NCBI RefSeq assembly: GCF_024764835.1
Contig: NZ_JALIGE010000067.1
Location: forward strand, 1 to 64,000
Origin: Scandinavium hiltneri
GTDB taxonomy: Bacteria; Pseudomonadota; Gammaproteobacteria; Enterobacterales; Enterobacteriaceae
Length of the DNA stretch: 64,000 nucleotides
Direction: 5' to 3'
The position numbers were made by a program, and so were the translations under genes. Shown piece by piece: positions 1-8,656 of this stretch; the first letter of the stretch is position 1, and each line of letters begins with the position of its first letter. The notes under the pieces were generated by a model that was not told where the DNA came from, did no database searches, and worked only from the letters and a program-made list of their open reading frames with translations.

Positions 1-247
1 AAGACTTGGTATTCTATTTAGCGTCTTTCGACGTTTAAGAATCCATGTCACTTTGAGTGCCCACACAGATTGTCTGATAAATTGTTAAAGAGCAGTGAGT
101 TACGCGCTTTCGCTTGCTAACTCGAGGCCCCGTATAATACGTTTTCCTCATTCAGAGTCAAGCGTTTATTTTCGCTTTTCTCTGTCAGGATTTCCTGGGA
201 AACCCTTCTGACCCGGCGGCTAGCGTGCCGTTGTTCCGTGTCAGTGG
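1..247 (-). other. rRNA operon leader with nut-like antitermination signals (16S start outside window)
   Basis: Read on the minus strand this is the leader of an rrn operon of the kind that lies next to clpB in E. coli (rrnG). boxA (TGCTCTTTAACAA) occupies 94 down to 82. It is preceded by a boxB-type stem-loop at 97-123 with arms gagtta/taactc, and followed by a boxC-like TGTGTGGGCAC near 62-72. These load the Nus antitermination complex and help fold the RNase III processing stalk. The 16S gene would begin a short distance beyond base 1, so no rRNA gene lies inside the window. Confidence 0.93.
134..161 (-). promoter_or_regulatory. rrn promoter P2
   Basis: On the minus strand, -35 TTGACT (161-156), a 16-bp spacer and -10 TATTAT (139-134) lie about 120 bp downstream of P1, the normal rrn P1-P2 arrangement. 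In E. coli this promoter is weaker and less growth-rate regulated than P1. Confidence 0.88.
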
Positions 248-253
248 AGGCGC

Positions 254-281
254 ATTATAGGGAGTTCTGACGAGACGGCAA
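254..281 (-). promoter_or_regulatory. rrn promoter P1
   Basis: On the minus strand, -35 TTGCCG (281-276), a 16-bp spacer and -10 TATAAT (259-254) are followed by the GC-rich discriminator GCGCC typical of stringently controlled rrn P1 promoters. The AT-rich stretch just upstream (282-310) matches a UP element; FIS sites would lie further upstream towards clpB. Confidence 0.9.
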
Positions 282-365
282 GTATAAATTTGAAAAAAAC
301 TTTCGACAGCTCAACATTCATACAAATAATGTGCCAGACGGTAATATTCGCCTGGTTTTTAAACA

Positions 366-393
366 AAAACGAGCCCCTGAGGGCCCGTTTTTG
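366..393 (-). terminator. clpB terminator
   Basis: A G/C-rich hairpin (about 369-388) with T-runs on both sides lies just past the clpB stop. On the minus strand it is followed by a U-rich tract. It separates clpB from the rrn promoters and could work in both directions. Confidence 0.85.
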
Positions 394-405
394 CATTTAT
401 GTGAC

Positions 406-2979
406 TTACTGCACTGCCACAATATGGTCGTCTTTGACTTTCAGCAGGATAGTTTTCCCAGGAATCAGCTCTCCAGAAAGGATTTGCTGTGCCAGTGGGT
501 TTTCAATCTGCTGCTGAATAGCGCGTTTCAATGGCCGTGCGCCGTAAACCGGGTCATAGCCATTGGCACTCAGCAGCGCCAGCGCATCATCTTCTATATG
601 TACATCGTATCCACGCTCTTCGAGACGCTGGTAAAGACGCTGCAGCTGGATCTTCGCAATCGATGCAATGTGTTTTTCACCCAGAGGATGGAAGACCACC
701 ACTTCATCAATACGGTTGATGAACTCTGGGCGGAAGCTGTGGCTCACCACATCCAGCACCAGATCTTTCATGTGCCCATAATCCAGCTCGCCGAAACGTT
801 CCTGAATCAAGTCGGAACCCAGGTTCGACGTCATGATGACCACGGTATTGCGAAAATCTACCGTTCTCCCCTGCCCGTCCGTCAGTCGTCCATCGTCCAG
901 CACCTGAAGGAGAATGTTGAATACATCAGGATGCGCTTTCTCTACTTCATCCAGCAGAATGACAGAATAAGGACGACGACGGACCGCTTCGGTCAGATAG
1001 CCACCTTCTTCATAGCCAACATATCCAGGAGGCGCACCGACCAGACGCGAGACGGAGTGTTTCTCCATAAACTCGGACATATCGATACGCACCATCGCAT
1101 CGTCGCTATCGAACATGAAGTTAGCCAGCGCTTTGCAAAGCTCGGTTTTACCGACACCGGTTGGCCCGAGGAACAGGAACGAACCAATCGGACGATTCGG
1201 GTCAGACAAACCAGCCCGACTACGGCGAATGGCATTGGAAACGGCTTCTACCGCTTCGTTCTGGCCAATCACCCTGCTGTGCAACGCCTGCTCCATACGC
1301 AGCAGTTTGTCACGCTCGCCTTCCAGCATTCTCGCCACCGGGATCCCGGTCCAGCGCGCCAGCACATCGGCAATCTCTACGTCGGTAACGCGGTTACGCA
1401 GCAGACGCATGGTTTTGCCTTCAGACTGCTCGGCAATCGTCAGTTGTTTTTCCAGCTCCGGAATTTTGCCGTACTGCAATTCAGACATCCGCGCTAAATC
1501 ACCGACGCGACGAGCCTGTTCAATCGCAATCTTCGCCTGCTCAAGTTCAGACTTAATCGTCTGCGTTCCGGACAGAGACGCTTTTTCCGCTTTCCACTCT
1601 TCTTCCAGTTCCGAATACTGACGTTCTTTATCGTCCAGTTCTTCGTTGAGCATATCCAGACGTTTCAGGCTGGCTTCGTCAGACTCTTTCTTCAAGGCCT
1701 GCTGTTCCAGCTTGAGCTGGATGATGCGGCGTTCAAGTCGGTCAAGCTCTTCCGGTTTGGAGTCAATCTCCATGCGGATACTGGACGCAGCTTCATCGAT
1801 AAGGTCGATGGCTTTATCCGGTAACTGTCGGTCGGCAATATAGCGGTGCGACAATGTCGCCGCAGCCACAATCGCCGGGTCTGTGATTTGCACGTGGTGG
1901 TGCAATTCATAACGCTCTTTCAGGCCACGTAAAATCGCGATAGTGTCTTCAACTGTCGGCTCCGCCACGAATACTTTCTGGAATCGACGCTCAAGCGCAG
2001 CGTCCTTCTCTATATATTGACGATATTCATCAAGCGTAGTGGCCCCGACGCAGTGCAGTTCACCACGCGCCAATGCGGGTTTCAGCATGTTACCGGCATC
2101 CATTGCGCCGTCAGCTTTACCGGCACCAACCATGGTGTGCAGCTCATCAATAAACAGGATGACGTTGCCTTCCTGTTTTGAGAGATCGTTCAGCACGCCT
2201 TTCAGACGCTCTTCGAACTCACCGCGGTATTTCGCCCCGGCCACCAGCGCACCCATATCCAGCGCCAGTACCCGGCGGCCTTTCAGCCCTTCCGGTACTT
2301 CGCCGTTAACAATACGCTGAGCCAGCCCTTCGACGATCGCGGTTTTACCCACTCCAGGCTCACCGATCAGAACCGGGTTGTTTTTGGTACGACGCTGCAA
2401 TACCTGAATGGTACGGCGGATTTCTTCGTCACGGCCGATGACCGGATCAAGTTTCCCCTGTTCGGCTCGCTCGGTGAGATCAAGGGTATATTTCTTTAAC
2501 GCCTGACGCTGATCTTCAGCACCCTGGTCATTCACGTTTTCACCTCCACGCATTTGTTCAATCGCCTGCGTCACATTGGCGGTTGTTGCTCCGGCGGTTT
2601 TTAACAGGTCGGCAAGCGTGCCACGTGATTCAAGCGCCGCCAGAACAAACAGCTCTGACGAGATAAAGTTGTCATTTCGTTTTTGCGCCAGCTTGTCGCA
2701 AAGATTCAATACACGGACCAGATCCTGAGACGGCTGAACGTCACCGCCAGTGCCTTCCACCTGCGGTAAACGGCTCAATGCCTGATCGATGGCCGTGCGT
2801 AACTGCCCGGCATTAATGCCAGCTGAAGTTAATAAAGGACGTACCGAACCGCCTTCCTGATTCAGAAGTGCGCTCATGAGATGAAGAGGTTCGATGAATT
2901 GGTTGTCGTGCCCTAATGCCAAAGATTGGGCATCGGCGAGTGCAAGCTGGAATTTATTGGTAAGACGATCCAGACGCAT
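406..2979 (-). CDS. clpB: ATP-dependent disaggregase ClpB (Hsp104 family)
   Basis: ClpB is a hexameric AAA+ unfoldase. With DnaK/DnaJ/GrpE it threads aggregated proteins through its pore in the cytosol. The reading frame gives 857 aa from MRLDRLTNKF, the E. coli length. An ATG four codons further upstream is possible, but MRLD has the better match and a GGGAGG-like site. Visible parts are the N-terminal Clp repeat domain (1-145), AAA1 with Walker A GEPGVGKT (about 206), the long coiled-coil middle domain (about 400-525), and AAA2 with Walker A GPTGVGKT (about 605) and the GYVG pore loop. It is transcribed alone from a heat-shock promoter and ends at a strong hairpin. Confidence 0.98.
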   Translation of the reverse strand: MRLDRLTNKFQLALADAQSLALGHDNQFIEPLHLMSALLNQEGGSVRPLLTSAGINAGQLRTAIDQALSRLPQVEGTGGDVQPSQDLVRVLNLCDKLAQKRNDNFISSELFVLAALESRGTLADLLKTAGATTANVTQAIEQMRGGENVNDQGAEDQRQALKKYTLDLTERAEQGKLDPVIGRDEEIRRTIQVLQRRTKNNPVLIGEPGVGKTAIVEGLAQRIVNGEVPEGLKGRRVLALDMGALVAGAKYRGEFEERLKGVLNDLSKQEGNVILFIDELHTMVGAGKADGAMDAGNMLKPALARGELHCVGATTLDEYRQYIEKDAALERRFQKVFVAEPTVEDTIAILRGLKERYELHHHVQITDPAIVAAATLSHRYIADRQLPDKAIDLIDEAASSIRMEIDSKPEELDRLERRIIQLKLEQQALKKESDEASLKRLDMLNEELDDKERQYSELEEEWKAEKASLSGTQTIKSELEQAKIAIEQARRVGDLARMSELQYGKIPELEKQLTIAEQSEGKTMRLLRNRVTDVEIADVLARWTGIPVARMLEGERDKLLRMEQALHSRVIGQNEAVEAVSNAIRRSRAGLSDPNRPIGSFLFLGPTGVGKTELCKALANFMFDSDDAMVRIDMSEFMEKHSVSRLVGAPPGYVGYEEGGYLTEAVRRRPYSVILLDEVEKAHPDVFNILLQVLDDGRLTDGQGRTVDFRNTVVIMTSNLGSDLIQERFGELDYGHMKDLVLDVVSHSFRPEFINRIDEVVVFHPLGEKHIASIAKIQLQRLYQRLEERGYDVHIEDDALALLSANGYDPVYGARPLKRAIQQQIENPLAQQILSGELIPGKTILLKVKDDHIVAVQ

Positions 2980-3017
2980 AATTCCTCCCATAACAGGTCA
3001 ATTTTGCTACTGGAGAT

Positions 3018-3046
3018 TAAATGAGGTCATCCCTCAATTATTCAAG
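3018..3046 (-). promoter_or_regulatory. sigma-32 promoter of clpB
   Basis: On the minus strand CTTGAAT (3046-3040) and a -10 like CCTCATTTA (near 3026-3018) match the RpoH consensus CTTGAAA/CCCCATnT with about 14 bp between them. It sits about 40 bp ahead of the clpB ATG, in the same place as the known E. coli promoter. Confidence 0.85.
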
Positions 3047-3107
3047 GTTAGAGACCTGGACTATGTGAAAAATATGTCAGCCTTCTGGATCGTCTTGATT
3101 CTTTAGG

Positions 3108-3839
3108 TTATATCAGCCAAATGAAACTTGCCATACGACCGGTGGTCCGATCGCGTCGATAAGAGAAAAAATCATCCTTTTCGCTTAGCGTACAGCGTTC
3201 ACCGCCGAACACCTGAGTCACGCCGAGATTTGCCAGACGCTGACGGGCTAACTGATAGATATCGGCGAAATACTTCTCGCCAGCAGGGCGGAAAGCGCTA
3301 TCAGCTTTCGCATCTTTATCCATGAATGCTTCGCGGACTTCCGGACCCACTTCGAATGCCAGCGGACCAATTGCAGGGCCAAGCCAGGCGAGAATGTTTT
3401 CCGGCTTAGCCTGAAATTGTGCGACGGTTTGCTCAAGCACGCCATCACATAAACCACGCCAACCCGCATGGGCGGCAGCCACTTCAGTACCCGCCTGATT
3501 ACAAAACAGCACCGGAAGGCAGTCGGCAGTCATCACTGCACAGACCAGACCCGCCTTGTTGCTGTATGACGCGTCGGCCCGTTTGGAACCGTACTCGCCA
3601 CCGGTCAGCGTTAGTATTGCATTACCGTGGACCTGCTCAAGCCAGACCGGACGCGATGGAAACGCGGCCGCTTCGTAGAAGCGACGACGGTTCTCTTCAA
3701 CGTGCTCCAGATTATCACCACAGTGGGCACCGAGATTAAGAGAATCCCAGGGAGACGCACTCACGCCACCCACTCGCGTTGAGCTACATGCACCGACGCC
3801 CGCAGGCATCGGCCACTGTGGAACAATAATCTTGGTCAT
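3108..3839 (-). CDS. pgeF: purine nucleoside phosphorylase / peptidoglycan editing factor PgeF (YfiH)
   Basis: A 243-aa protein of the DUF152 family, once called a multicopper polyphenol oxidase. Members are now described as zinc-dependent purine nucleoside phosphorylases, and E. coli YfiH also keeps wrong residues out of peptidoglycan precursors. The metal-site residues stand in QVHGN (His), TADCLPVLF (Cys) and AHAGWRGL (His). Its ATG overlaps the rluD stop (ATGA), so the two are translationally coupled, as in E. coli. It lies downstream of rluD in the same transcript. Confidence 0.94.
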   Translation of the reverse strand: MTKIIVPQWPMPAGVGACSSTRVGGVSASPWDSLNLGAHCGDNLEHVEENRRRFYEAAAFPSRPVWLEQVHGNAILTLTGGEYGSKRADASYSNKAGLVCAVMTADCLPVLFCNQAGTEVAAAHAGWRGLCDGVLEQTVAQFQAKPENILAWLGPAIGPLAFEVGPEVREAFMDKDAKADSAFRPAGEKYFADIYQLARQRLANLGVTQVFGGERCTLSEKDDFFSYRRDRTTGRMASFIWLI

Positions 3840-4816
3840 AACCAGGCGACGTCGTCCTTGTGTTCTTCAAAATCTGCGCGCATAGCGGCAATGAGATCAA
3901 CCATATCCTGTGGAATTGGCGCATGCCATTCCATCTCGATGCCCGTAATTGGATGGTAGAGGCGAAGCATGGTTGCGTGCAGCGCCTGGCGATCGAATTT
4001 ACGCAGTTCAGTGATGAAGGCTTCTGACGCCCCTTTCGGTGGACGCGGACGGCCGCCGTAAAGCTGATCGCCCACCAGCGGATGGGTGATGTGCGACATG
4101 TGCACACGAATCTGGTGCGTACGCCCCGTTTCCAGACGCAGACGCAGACGCGTGTGAATACGGAAATGCTCCATGATGCGGTAATGCGTCACCGCCGGTT
4201 TACCCATTGGGTGAACGGACATGTGGGTACGCTTGGTCGGATGGCGACTGATCGGTTCTTCCACCGTTCCGCCCGACGTCATGTGACCAATTGCGACGGC
4301 CTCATATTCGCGGGTAATTTCACGCAGCTGCAGCGATTCCACCAGACGCGTTTGCGCTGGAACGGTTTTCGCAACGACCATCAAACCGGTGGTGTCTTTA
4401 TCCAGACGATGGACAATACCCGCACGTGGAACATCGACAATCGGCGGATAATAATGCAGCAGCGCATTAAGGATAGTCCCGTCTGGGTTGCCCGCACCCG
4501 GATGCACGACCAGACCGCGAGGCTTGTTGATAACGAGAATGTCGTCATCTTCATAGACGATGGTCAGCGGGATATCCTGCGGCTCGAACCGCGCTTCTTC
4601 TTCGATTTCAGCGTTGATGGCGACATGTTCTCCCCCCAACACTTTCTCCTTCGGCGTGCTACAAATGACGCCGTTAACCAGCACTCGCTGGTCAAGAATC
4701 CATTCTTTTATGCGTGAACGTGAATAATCCGGGAACATTTCGGCCAAAGCCTGATCTAAGCGTTGACCGAGTTGTTTTTCGGATACCGTTGCGGTGAGTT
4801 GTACTTGTTGTGCCAT
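3836..4816 (-). CDS. rluD: 23S rRNA pseudouridine(1911/1915/1917) synthase RluD
   Basis: RluD isomerises three uridines in helix 69 of 23S rRNA and is needed for normal subunit assembly. At 326 aa it has the family length, with an N-terminal S4 RNA-binding domain (about 18-80) and an RsuA/RluA catalytic domain with the motif HRLDKDTTGLM. The Asp after RL is the nucleophile (about residue 139). The divergent neighbour is bamD and the downstream coupled gene is pgeF, the E. coli arrangement. Confidence 0.97.
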   Translation of the reverse strand: MAQQVQLTATVSEKQLGQRLDQALAEMFPDYSRSRIKEWILDQRVLVNGVICSTPKEKVLGGEHVAINAEIEEEARFEPQDIPLTIVYEDDDILVINKPRGLVVHPGAGNPDGTILNALLHYYPPIVDVPRAGIVHRLDKDTTGLMVVAKTVPAQTRLVESLQLREITREYEAVAIGHMTSGGTVEEPISRHPTKRTHMSVHPMGKPAVTHYRIMEHFRIHTRLRLRLETGRTHQIRVHMSHITHPLVGDQLYGGRPRPPKGASEAFITELRKFDRQALHATMLRLYHPITGIEMEWHAPIPQDMVDLIAAMRADFEEHKDDVAWL

Positions 4817-4947
4817 AAACAGCTTCTTCGTTTAACGTTGGGTTTTACGGCTTCGCCGTATAATATAGTGTGCTATTGTAGCTGGTCTTAATCGGGAGCA
4901 GGAATGATAATCTCCCGCATAAACATTCTGAGGAAAGTCAAAACGTC

Positions 4948-5691
4948 ATGACGCGCATGAAATACCTGGTGGCCCTTGCCACACTCAGCCTGGCTTTGGC
5001 GGGTTGTTCCGGTTCAAAGGAAGAGGTGCCTGATAGCCCGCCAAATGAAATCTACGCGACTGCTCAACAAAAGTTGCAGGACGGTAACTGGAAACAGGCG
5101 ATAACGCAACTGGAAGCGTTGGATAACCGCTATCCATTCGGCCCGTATTCTCAGCAGGTTCAGCTCGACCTGATTTATGCGTACTACAAAAACGCCGATC
5201 TGCCGTTGGCTCAGGCTGCCATCGACCGCTTCATGCGTCTTAACCCGACTCACCCGAATATCGACTACGTCATCTATATGCGTGGCCTGACCAATATGGC
5301 ACTGGATGACAGCGCCCTACAGGGCTTCTTTGGCGTTGACCGCTCTGACCGCGATCCGCAGCATGCCCGTGATGCATTCAATGACTTCTCCAAGCTGGTC
5401 CGCGGCTATCCGCAGAGCCAGTACACCTCCGACGCCTACAAGCGCATGGTGTTCCTGAAAGACCGCCTGGCGAAGTATGAGCTGTCGGTTGTGGATTACT
5501 ACACCGATCGCGGTGCATGGGTTGCTGTAGTGAACCGCACGGAAGGCATGTTGCGTGATTTCCCGGACACGCAGGCTACTCGCGATGCGCTGCCGAAGAT
5601 GGAAAAAGCCTACCGCGAAATGCAGATGAACGCTCAGGCCGACAAAGTGGCGAAAATCATTGCCGCCAATGGCGACAAGACCAGCAGTTGA
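4948..5691 (+). CDS. bamD: outer membrane assembly lipoprotein BamD
   Basis: An essential lipoprotein of the BAM complex that folds beta-barrels into the outer membrane. It is 247 aa (E. coli 245). The signal peptide ends in a lipobox LALAGC and the mature protein begins at the Cys. Five TPR-like repeats follow, with the conserved NRYPFGPYS and FFGVDRSDRDP segments that contact BamA/BamE and substrate. It is monocistronic, divergent from rluD, and followed by a strong terminator. bamE of the same complex is at 22994. Confidence 0.97.
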   Translation: MTRMKYLVALATLSLALAGCSGSKEEVPDSPPNEIYATAQQKLQDGNWKQAITQLEALDNRYPFGPYSQQVQLDLIYAYYKNADLPLAQAAIDRFMRLNPTHPNIDYVIYMRGLTNMALDDSALQGFFGVDRSDRDPQHARDAFNDFSKLVRGYPQSQYTSDAYKRMVFLKDRLAKYELSVVDYYTDRGAWVAVVNRTEGMLRDFPDTQATRDALPKMEKAYREMQMNAQADKVAKIIAANGDKTSS

Positions 5692-5710
5692 TTGTCCTGA
5701 TAACGAAAAA

Positions 5711-5736
5711 GGCAGCCCAAAAGGCTGCCTTTTTTT
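5711..5736 (+). terminator. bamD terminator
   Basis: Stem ggcagcc/ggctgcc with a caaaa loop (5711-5729), followed by seven T residues; classic rho-independent terminator 19 bp after the bamD stop. Confidence 0.95.
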
Positions 5737-5960
5737 ATGCAATTCGTGAGGACGCTGAACCGGTTTAGCTCGCAGTCATCCCATCAACTATGGCCCTCTT
5801 TTCCCCATTCCTCAAGTATTAAATCCCCTGTTCCTGTCCTGCCTCACAAATTACGCTGACTGACAAAAAGTGACAAAATAACGTGATACAAATCACACAT
5901 TTTGACATTGAGAACGGTATGCTGGAATCACCAAGACGGGAAAGACAAGAGGTAAAATTT

Positions 5961-6293
5961 ATGACAATGAACATTACCAGTAAACAAATGGATATTACTC
6001 CGGCCATCCGCCAGCACGTCGCAGACCGTCTCACCAAACTTGAAAAATGGCAAACTCATCTGATTAACCCCCATATTGTTCTGTCTAAGGAACCGCAGGG
6101 CTTTGTTGCCGATGCAACCATGAACACGCCGAATGGCCACTTGGTTGCCAGCGCACGTCACGAAGATATGTACACTGCCATTAATGAATTGATCAACAAG
6201 CTGGAAAGGCAGCTCAATAAAGTGCAACACAAAGGGGAAGCACGTCGCGCCAACGCATCGGTGAAAGACGTCAACTTCGTTGAACAAGAGTAA
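5961..6293 (+). CDS. raiA: ribosome-associated inhibitor RaiA (YfiA, HPF-like)
   Basis: A cold- and stationary-phase protein that binds the 30S channel and blocks translation, opposing 100S dimer formation. The start MTMNITSKQ is chosen because an AGGT ribosome site lies about 8 bp before it and E. coli RaiA begins identically. An upstream in-frame ATG at 5883 would only add an unrelated tail. It is 110 aa with the beta-alpha-beta-beta-beta-alpha fold of the S30AE family. The C-terminal acidic tail is shorter than in E. coli. Confidence 0.95.
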   Translation: MTMNITSKQMDITPAIRQHVADRLTKLEKWQTHLINPHIVLSKEPQGFVADATMNTPNGHLVASARHEDMYTAINELINKLERQLNKVQHKGEARRANASVKDVNFVEQE

Positions 6294-6316
6294 TCCTTAT
6301 CAACTGTGTTAATCCA

Positions 6317-6339
6317 ACGCGCCTCCGGGCGCGTTTTTT
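6317..6339 (+). terminator. raiA terminator
   Basis: Stem acgcgcc/ggcgcgt with a tccg loop (6317-6334), followed by six T residues, 24 bp after raiA. Confidence 0.93.
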
Positions 6340-6359
6340 GTGCCCGACTGTTTTAGCTG

Positions 6360-6389
6360 TTGACAGCATGAAAACAGTACGGTTACTTT
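6360..6389 (+). promoter_or_regulatory. pheLA promoter
   Basis: A perfect -35 TTGACA (6360-6365), an 18-bp spacer and -10 TACTTT (6384-6389) lie 27 bp ahead of the pheL start, as in E. coli pheA. Confidence 0.82.
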
Positions 6390-6415
6390 AACTACGTGCT
6401 TCTAAGGAAACCCTG

Positions 6416-6463
6416 ATGAAAATTGTCCCGTTCTTCTTCGCATTCTTTTTTACCTTCCCCTGA
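6416..6463 (+). CDS. pheL: phe operon leader peptide PheL
   Basis: A 15-aa leader peptide, MKIVPFFFAFFFTFP, with seven Phe codons. It begins at an ATG preceded by AAGGAAACC. When charged tRNA-Phe is scarce, the ribosome stalls on the Phe codons and the downstream attenuator hairpin does not form, so pheA is transcribed. The E. coli peptide differs only at residues 3 and 4 (HI versus IV). Confidence 0.96.
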   Translation: MKIVPFFFAFFFTFP

Positions 6464-6509
6464 TTGGGAGGCGTTTCGTCGTGTGATAAAGAATGCGAAG
6501 ACGAACAAT

Positions 6510-6538
6510 AAGGCCTCCCACAACGGGGGGCCTTTTTT
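6510..6538 (+). terminator. pheA attenuator
   Basis: Stem aaggcctccc/ggggggcctt followed by six T residues lies between pheL and pheA. The segments gggaggcg (about 6466) and gcctccc can pair alternatively, giving the terminator/antiterminator switch of Phe attenuation. Confidence 0.92.
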
Positions 6539-6562
6539 ATTGATAACAAGAAAGGCGACATT

Positions 6563-7723
6563 ATGACTGCGGAAAACCCGTTACTGGCTCTGCGCGATAA
6601 GATAAGCGCACTGGATGAAAAGTTGCTCTCGCTGCTGGCCGAGCGTCGTGGGCTGGCTGTTGACGTGGGTAAAGCGAAACTGTTATCTCATCGCCCGGTA
6701 CGCGACATCGACCGAGAGCGCGATCTGCTCGAGCGTCTGATTACCCTGGGCCAGACACATCATCTCGATGCGCACTACATCACACGTCTGTTCCAGCTGA
6801 TTATCGAGGATTCGGTCCTGACTCAGCAGGCGCTGCTTCAGCAGCATCTGAACAAAATTAACCCGCACTCAGCGCGCATCGCATTCCTTGGGCCGAAAGG
6901 ATCGTATTCCCACCTCGCTGCACGTCAATACGCTGCCCGTCATTTTGAGGAGTTTATCGAAAGCGGCTGCGCGAAATTCTCTGACATTTTCAATCAGGTC
7001 GAAACCGGACAAGCTGACTACGCCGTGGTACCGATTGAAAACACAAGCTCAGGTGCGATCAACGACGTTTACGATCTGCTGCAGCACACCAGCCTGTCGA
7101 TTGTGGGCGAGATGACTATCCCTATCGATCACTGCGTGCTGGTTTCCGGCTCGACCAGTCTCGACCAAATCGAAACCGTATACAGCCATCCACAACCCTT
7201 CCAGCAGTGCAGCCAGTTCCTGAATCGCTATCCTCACTGGAAAATTGAGTACACCGAAAGCACGTCAGCGGCGATGGAAAAAGTGGCCGAAGCCAATTCT
7301 CCACACGTAGCCGCGCTCGGCAGCGAGGCGGGTGGCGGTCTTTATGGATTACAGGTGCTGGAACGCAATCTGGCCAACCAGACGCAGAACATTACTCGCT
7401 TCGTGGTCCTGGCCCGTAAAGCCATCAACGTCTCCGATCAGGTGCCAGCCAAAACAACGCTACTGATAGCCACCGGGCAACAGGCCGGTGCACTGGTCGA
7501 AGCGCTGCTGGTATTACGTAATCATAATGTGATCATGACCAAGCTGGAGTCGCGTCCGATTTACGGCAATCCGTGGGAAGAGATGTTTTATCTGGATGTG
7601 CAGGCCAATCTGGAAGCCGAAGCAATGCAAAGCGCATTGAAAGAGCTGGGTGAAATCACCCGCTCCATGAAAGTGCTGGGCTGTTATCCGAGCGAAACCG
7701 TTGTGCCGGTTGACCCGGCTTAA
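6563..7723 (+). CDS. pheA: bifunctional chorismate mutase / prephenate dehydratase (P-protein)
   Basis: Converts chorismate to prephenate and then to phenylpyruvate for phenylalanine synthesis. It is 386 aa, as in E. coli. Domains are an AroQ chorismate mutase (1-about 95, beginning LLALRDKISALDEKLL), prephenate dehydratase (about 105-285, with LGPKGSYSHLAA and the ENTSSGAINDVYD active-site stretch), and a C-terminal ACT domain with GALVEALLV and ESRPI for feedback inhibition by Phe. It is controlled by the pheL attenuator. Its stop codon overlaps by 4 bp the stop of the convergent SMP-30 gene, so there is no room for a terminator between them. Confidence 0.98.
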   Translation: MTAENPLLALRDKISALDEKLLSLLAERRGLAVDVGKAKLLSHRPVRDIDRERDLLERLITLGQTHHLDAHYITRLFQLIIEDSVLTQQALLQQHLNKINPHSARIAFLGPKGSYSHLAARQYAARHFEEFIESGCAKFSDIFNQVETGQADYAVVPIENTSSGAINDVYDLLQHTSLSIVGEMTIPIDHCVLVSGSTSLDQIETVYSHPQPFQQCSQFLNRYPHWKIEYTESTSAAMEKVAEANSPHVAALGSEAGGGLYGLQVLERNLANQTQNITRFVVLARKAINVSDQVPAKTTLLIATGQQAGALVEALLVLRNHNVIMTKLESRPIYGNPWEEMFYLDVQANLEAEAMQSALKELGEITRSMKVLGCYPSETVVPVDPA

Positions 7724-8592
7724 CCGCCGATAAACGGTAGTTTCTTCATCCCTGCGACGGCAACAGGCAGGGTGAAGATTGCGCCGGAGAGCGGATATTG
7801 ACGAACCTCTTCGGCGCTCATGTTTTCTCGGGTGGTAGTTATAAACAACGTTTTCATCTCAGGACCACCAAAGCACACCATCGTCGGGCAACGAACCGGC
7901 AAACGATACTCTTCCAGTTGCTGTCCCTCAGGTGAAAAACGTGCCACCCGCCAGCCATCGAACATCGCACTCCAGTAGCAGCCTTCTTCATCTATCGCGG
8001 CGCCATCCGGAATGCCCTCGCCCGCTCTGAAATGACGGAATGGTTCACGCTTTCCTGGCTCACCTTGCTCATCCAACGGCGTACGATAGATAACGCCATT
8101 TGGGGTATCCGAGGTGTACATCCATTTTTTATCAGCGCTAAAGGCCAGCCCGTTGGCACCGTGAATATCACACTGAATAACTTTCGGTTTGAGTTTATTA
8201 TCTATCCGCACCAGCAGCGCGCCGTTGTAATCGCCCGGCCCCCAGAACGTGCCTGCGTAAAAACGGCCGTCACGATCGGTTCCGCCGTCGTTAAAACGAG
8301 CCAGCTGTGGATTACTCGGGTTATCGCAAATTTTACGCACCAGTAGCCCGCGACTGTCGCTTAACCAGATAGCGCTGCGCAGGGCGACGATAAACCCGCC
8401 CTTTTCCCGAAGTGAAAAACACCCCACCTCTTCTGGAAACTGCAATACCTGATGTTCGCCACTCCTGATATCGTAACGATGAATTTCATACTCCAGGATG
8501 TCGGCCCAATAGAGCGCCTGCTCGGCCTCGCTCCAGGTTGGGCACTCCGGCAAATGACCGGTGTAATCAAACAGCACATCAGGTTGAGCCAT
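7720..8592 (-). CDS. SMP-30/gluconolactonase/LRE family protein (putative sugar lactonase)
   Basis: A 290-aa six-bladed beta-propeller of the SMP-30 (regucalcin) family, whose members hydrolyse sugar lactones with a divalent metal. The expected metal ligands are present: Glu in LPECPTW (about residue 15), Asn in HGANGLAFS, and Asp in IPDGAAID. The ATG at 8592 is chosen because AGGGA stands 7 bp before it; the open frame extends upstream only through the tyrA terminator. It has no signal peptide. It is not in this position in E. coli K-12, where pheA and tyrA are direct convergent neighbours, so it looks inserted. The substrate is unknown. Confidence 0.87.
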   Translation of the reverse strand: MAQPDVLFDYTGHLPECPTWSEAEQALYWADILEYEIHRYDIRSGEHQVLQFPEEVGCFSLREKGGFIVALRSAIWLSDSRGLLVRKICDNPSNPQLARFNDGGTDRDGRFYAGTFWGPGDYNGALLVRIDNKLKPKVIQCDIHGANGLAFSADKKWMYTSDTPNGVIYRTPLDEQGEPGKREPFRHFRAGEGIPDGAAIDEEGCYWSAMFDGWRVARFSPEGQQLEEYRLPVRCPTMVCFGGPEMKTLFITTTRENMSAEEVRQYPLSGAIFTLPVAVAGMKKLPFIGG

Positions 8593-8606
8593 ATTCGTTT
8601 CCCTAT

Positions 8607-8638
8607 AAAAAAAGCCAGCGGGTTTCCCCTCTGGCTTT
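8607..8638 (-). terminator. tyrA terminator just ahead of the SMP-30 gene
   Basis: On the minus strand the arms AAAGCCAG/CTGGCTTT (8638-8611) are followed by a T-rich run. It follows the tyrA stop by about 18 bp and ends only about 15 bp before the SMP-30 start. That leaves no space for a separate promoter after it. Confidence 0.88.
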
Positions 8639-8656
8639 TGAGTATAAACAGTTTTT

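Noticed and set aside
331..1497. Long plus-strand frame opposite clpB
   Set aside because: Shadow of clpB codon structure; no recognisable domain and it starts inside the terminator region.
2980..3107. Possible sRNA (RyfD-like) between clpB and pgeF
   Set aside because: E. coli has a reported small RNA near here, but the interval is filled by the clpB sigma-32 promoter and leader, and I could not see a matching terminator or promoter.
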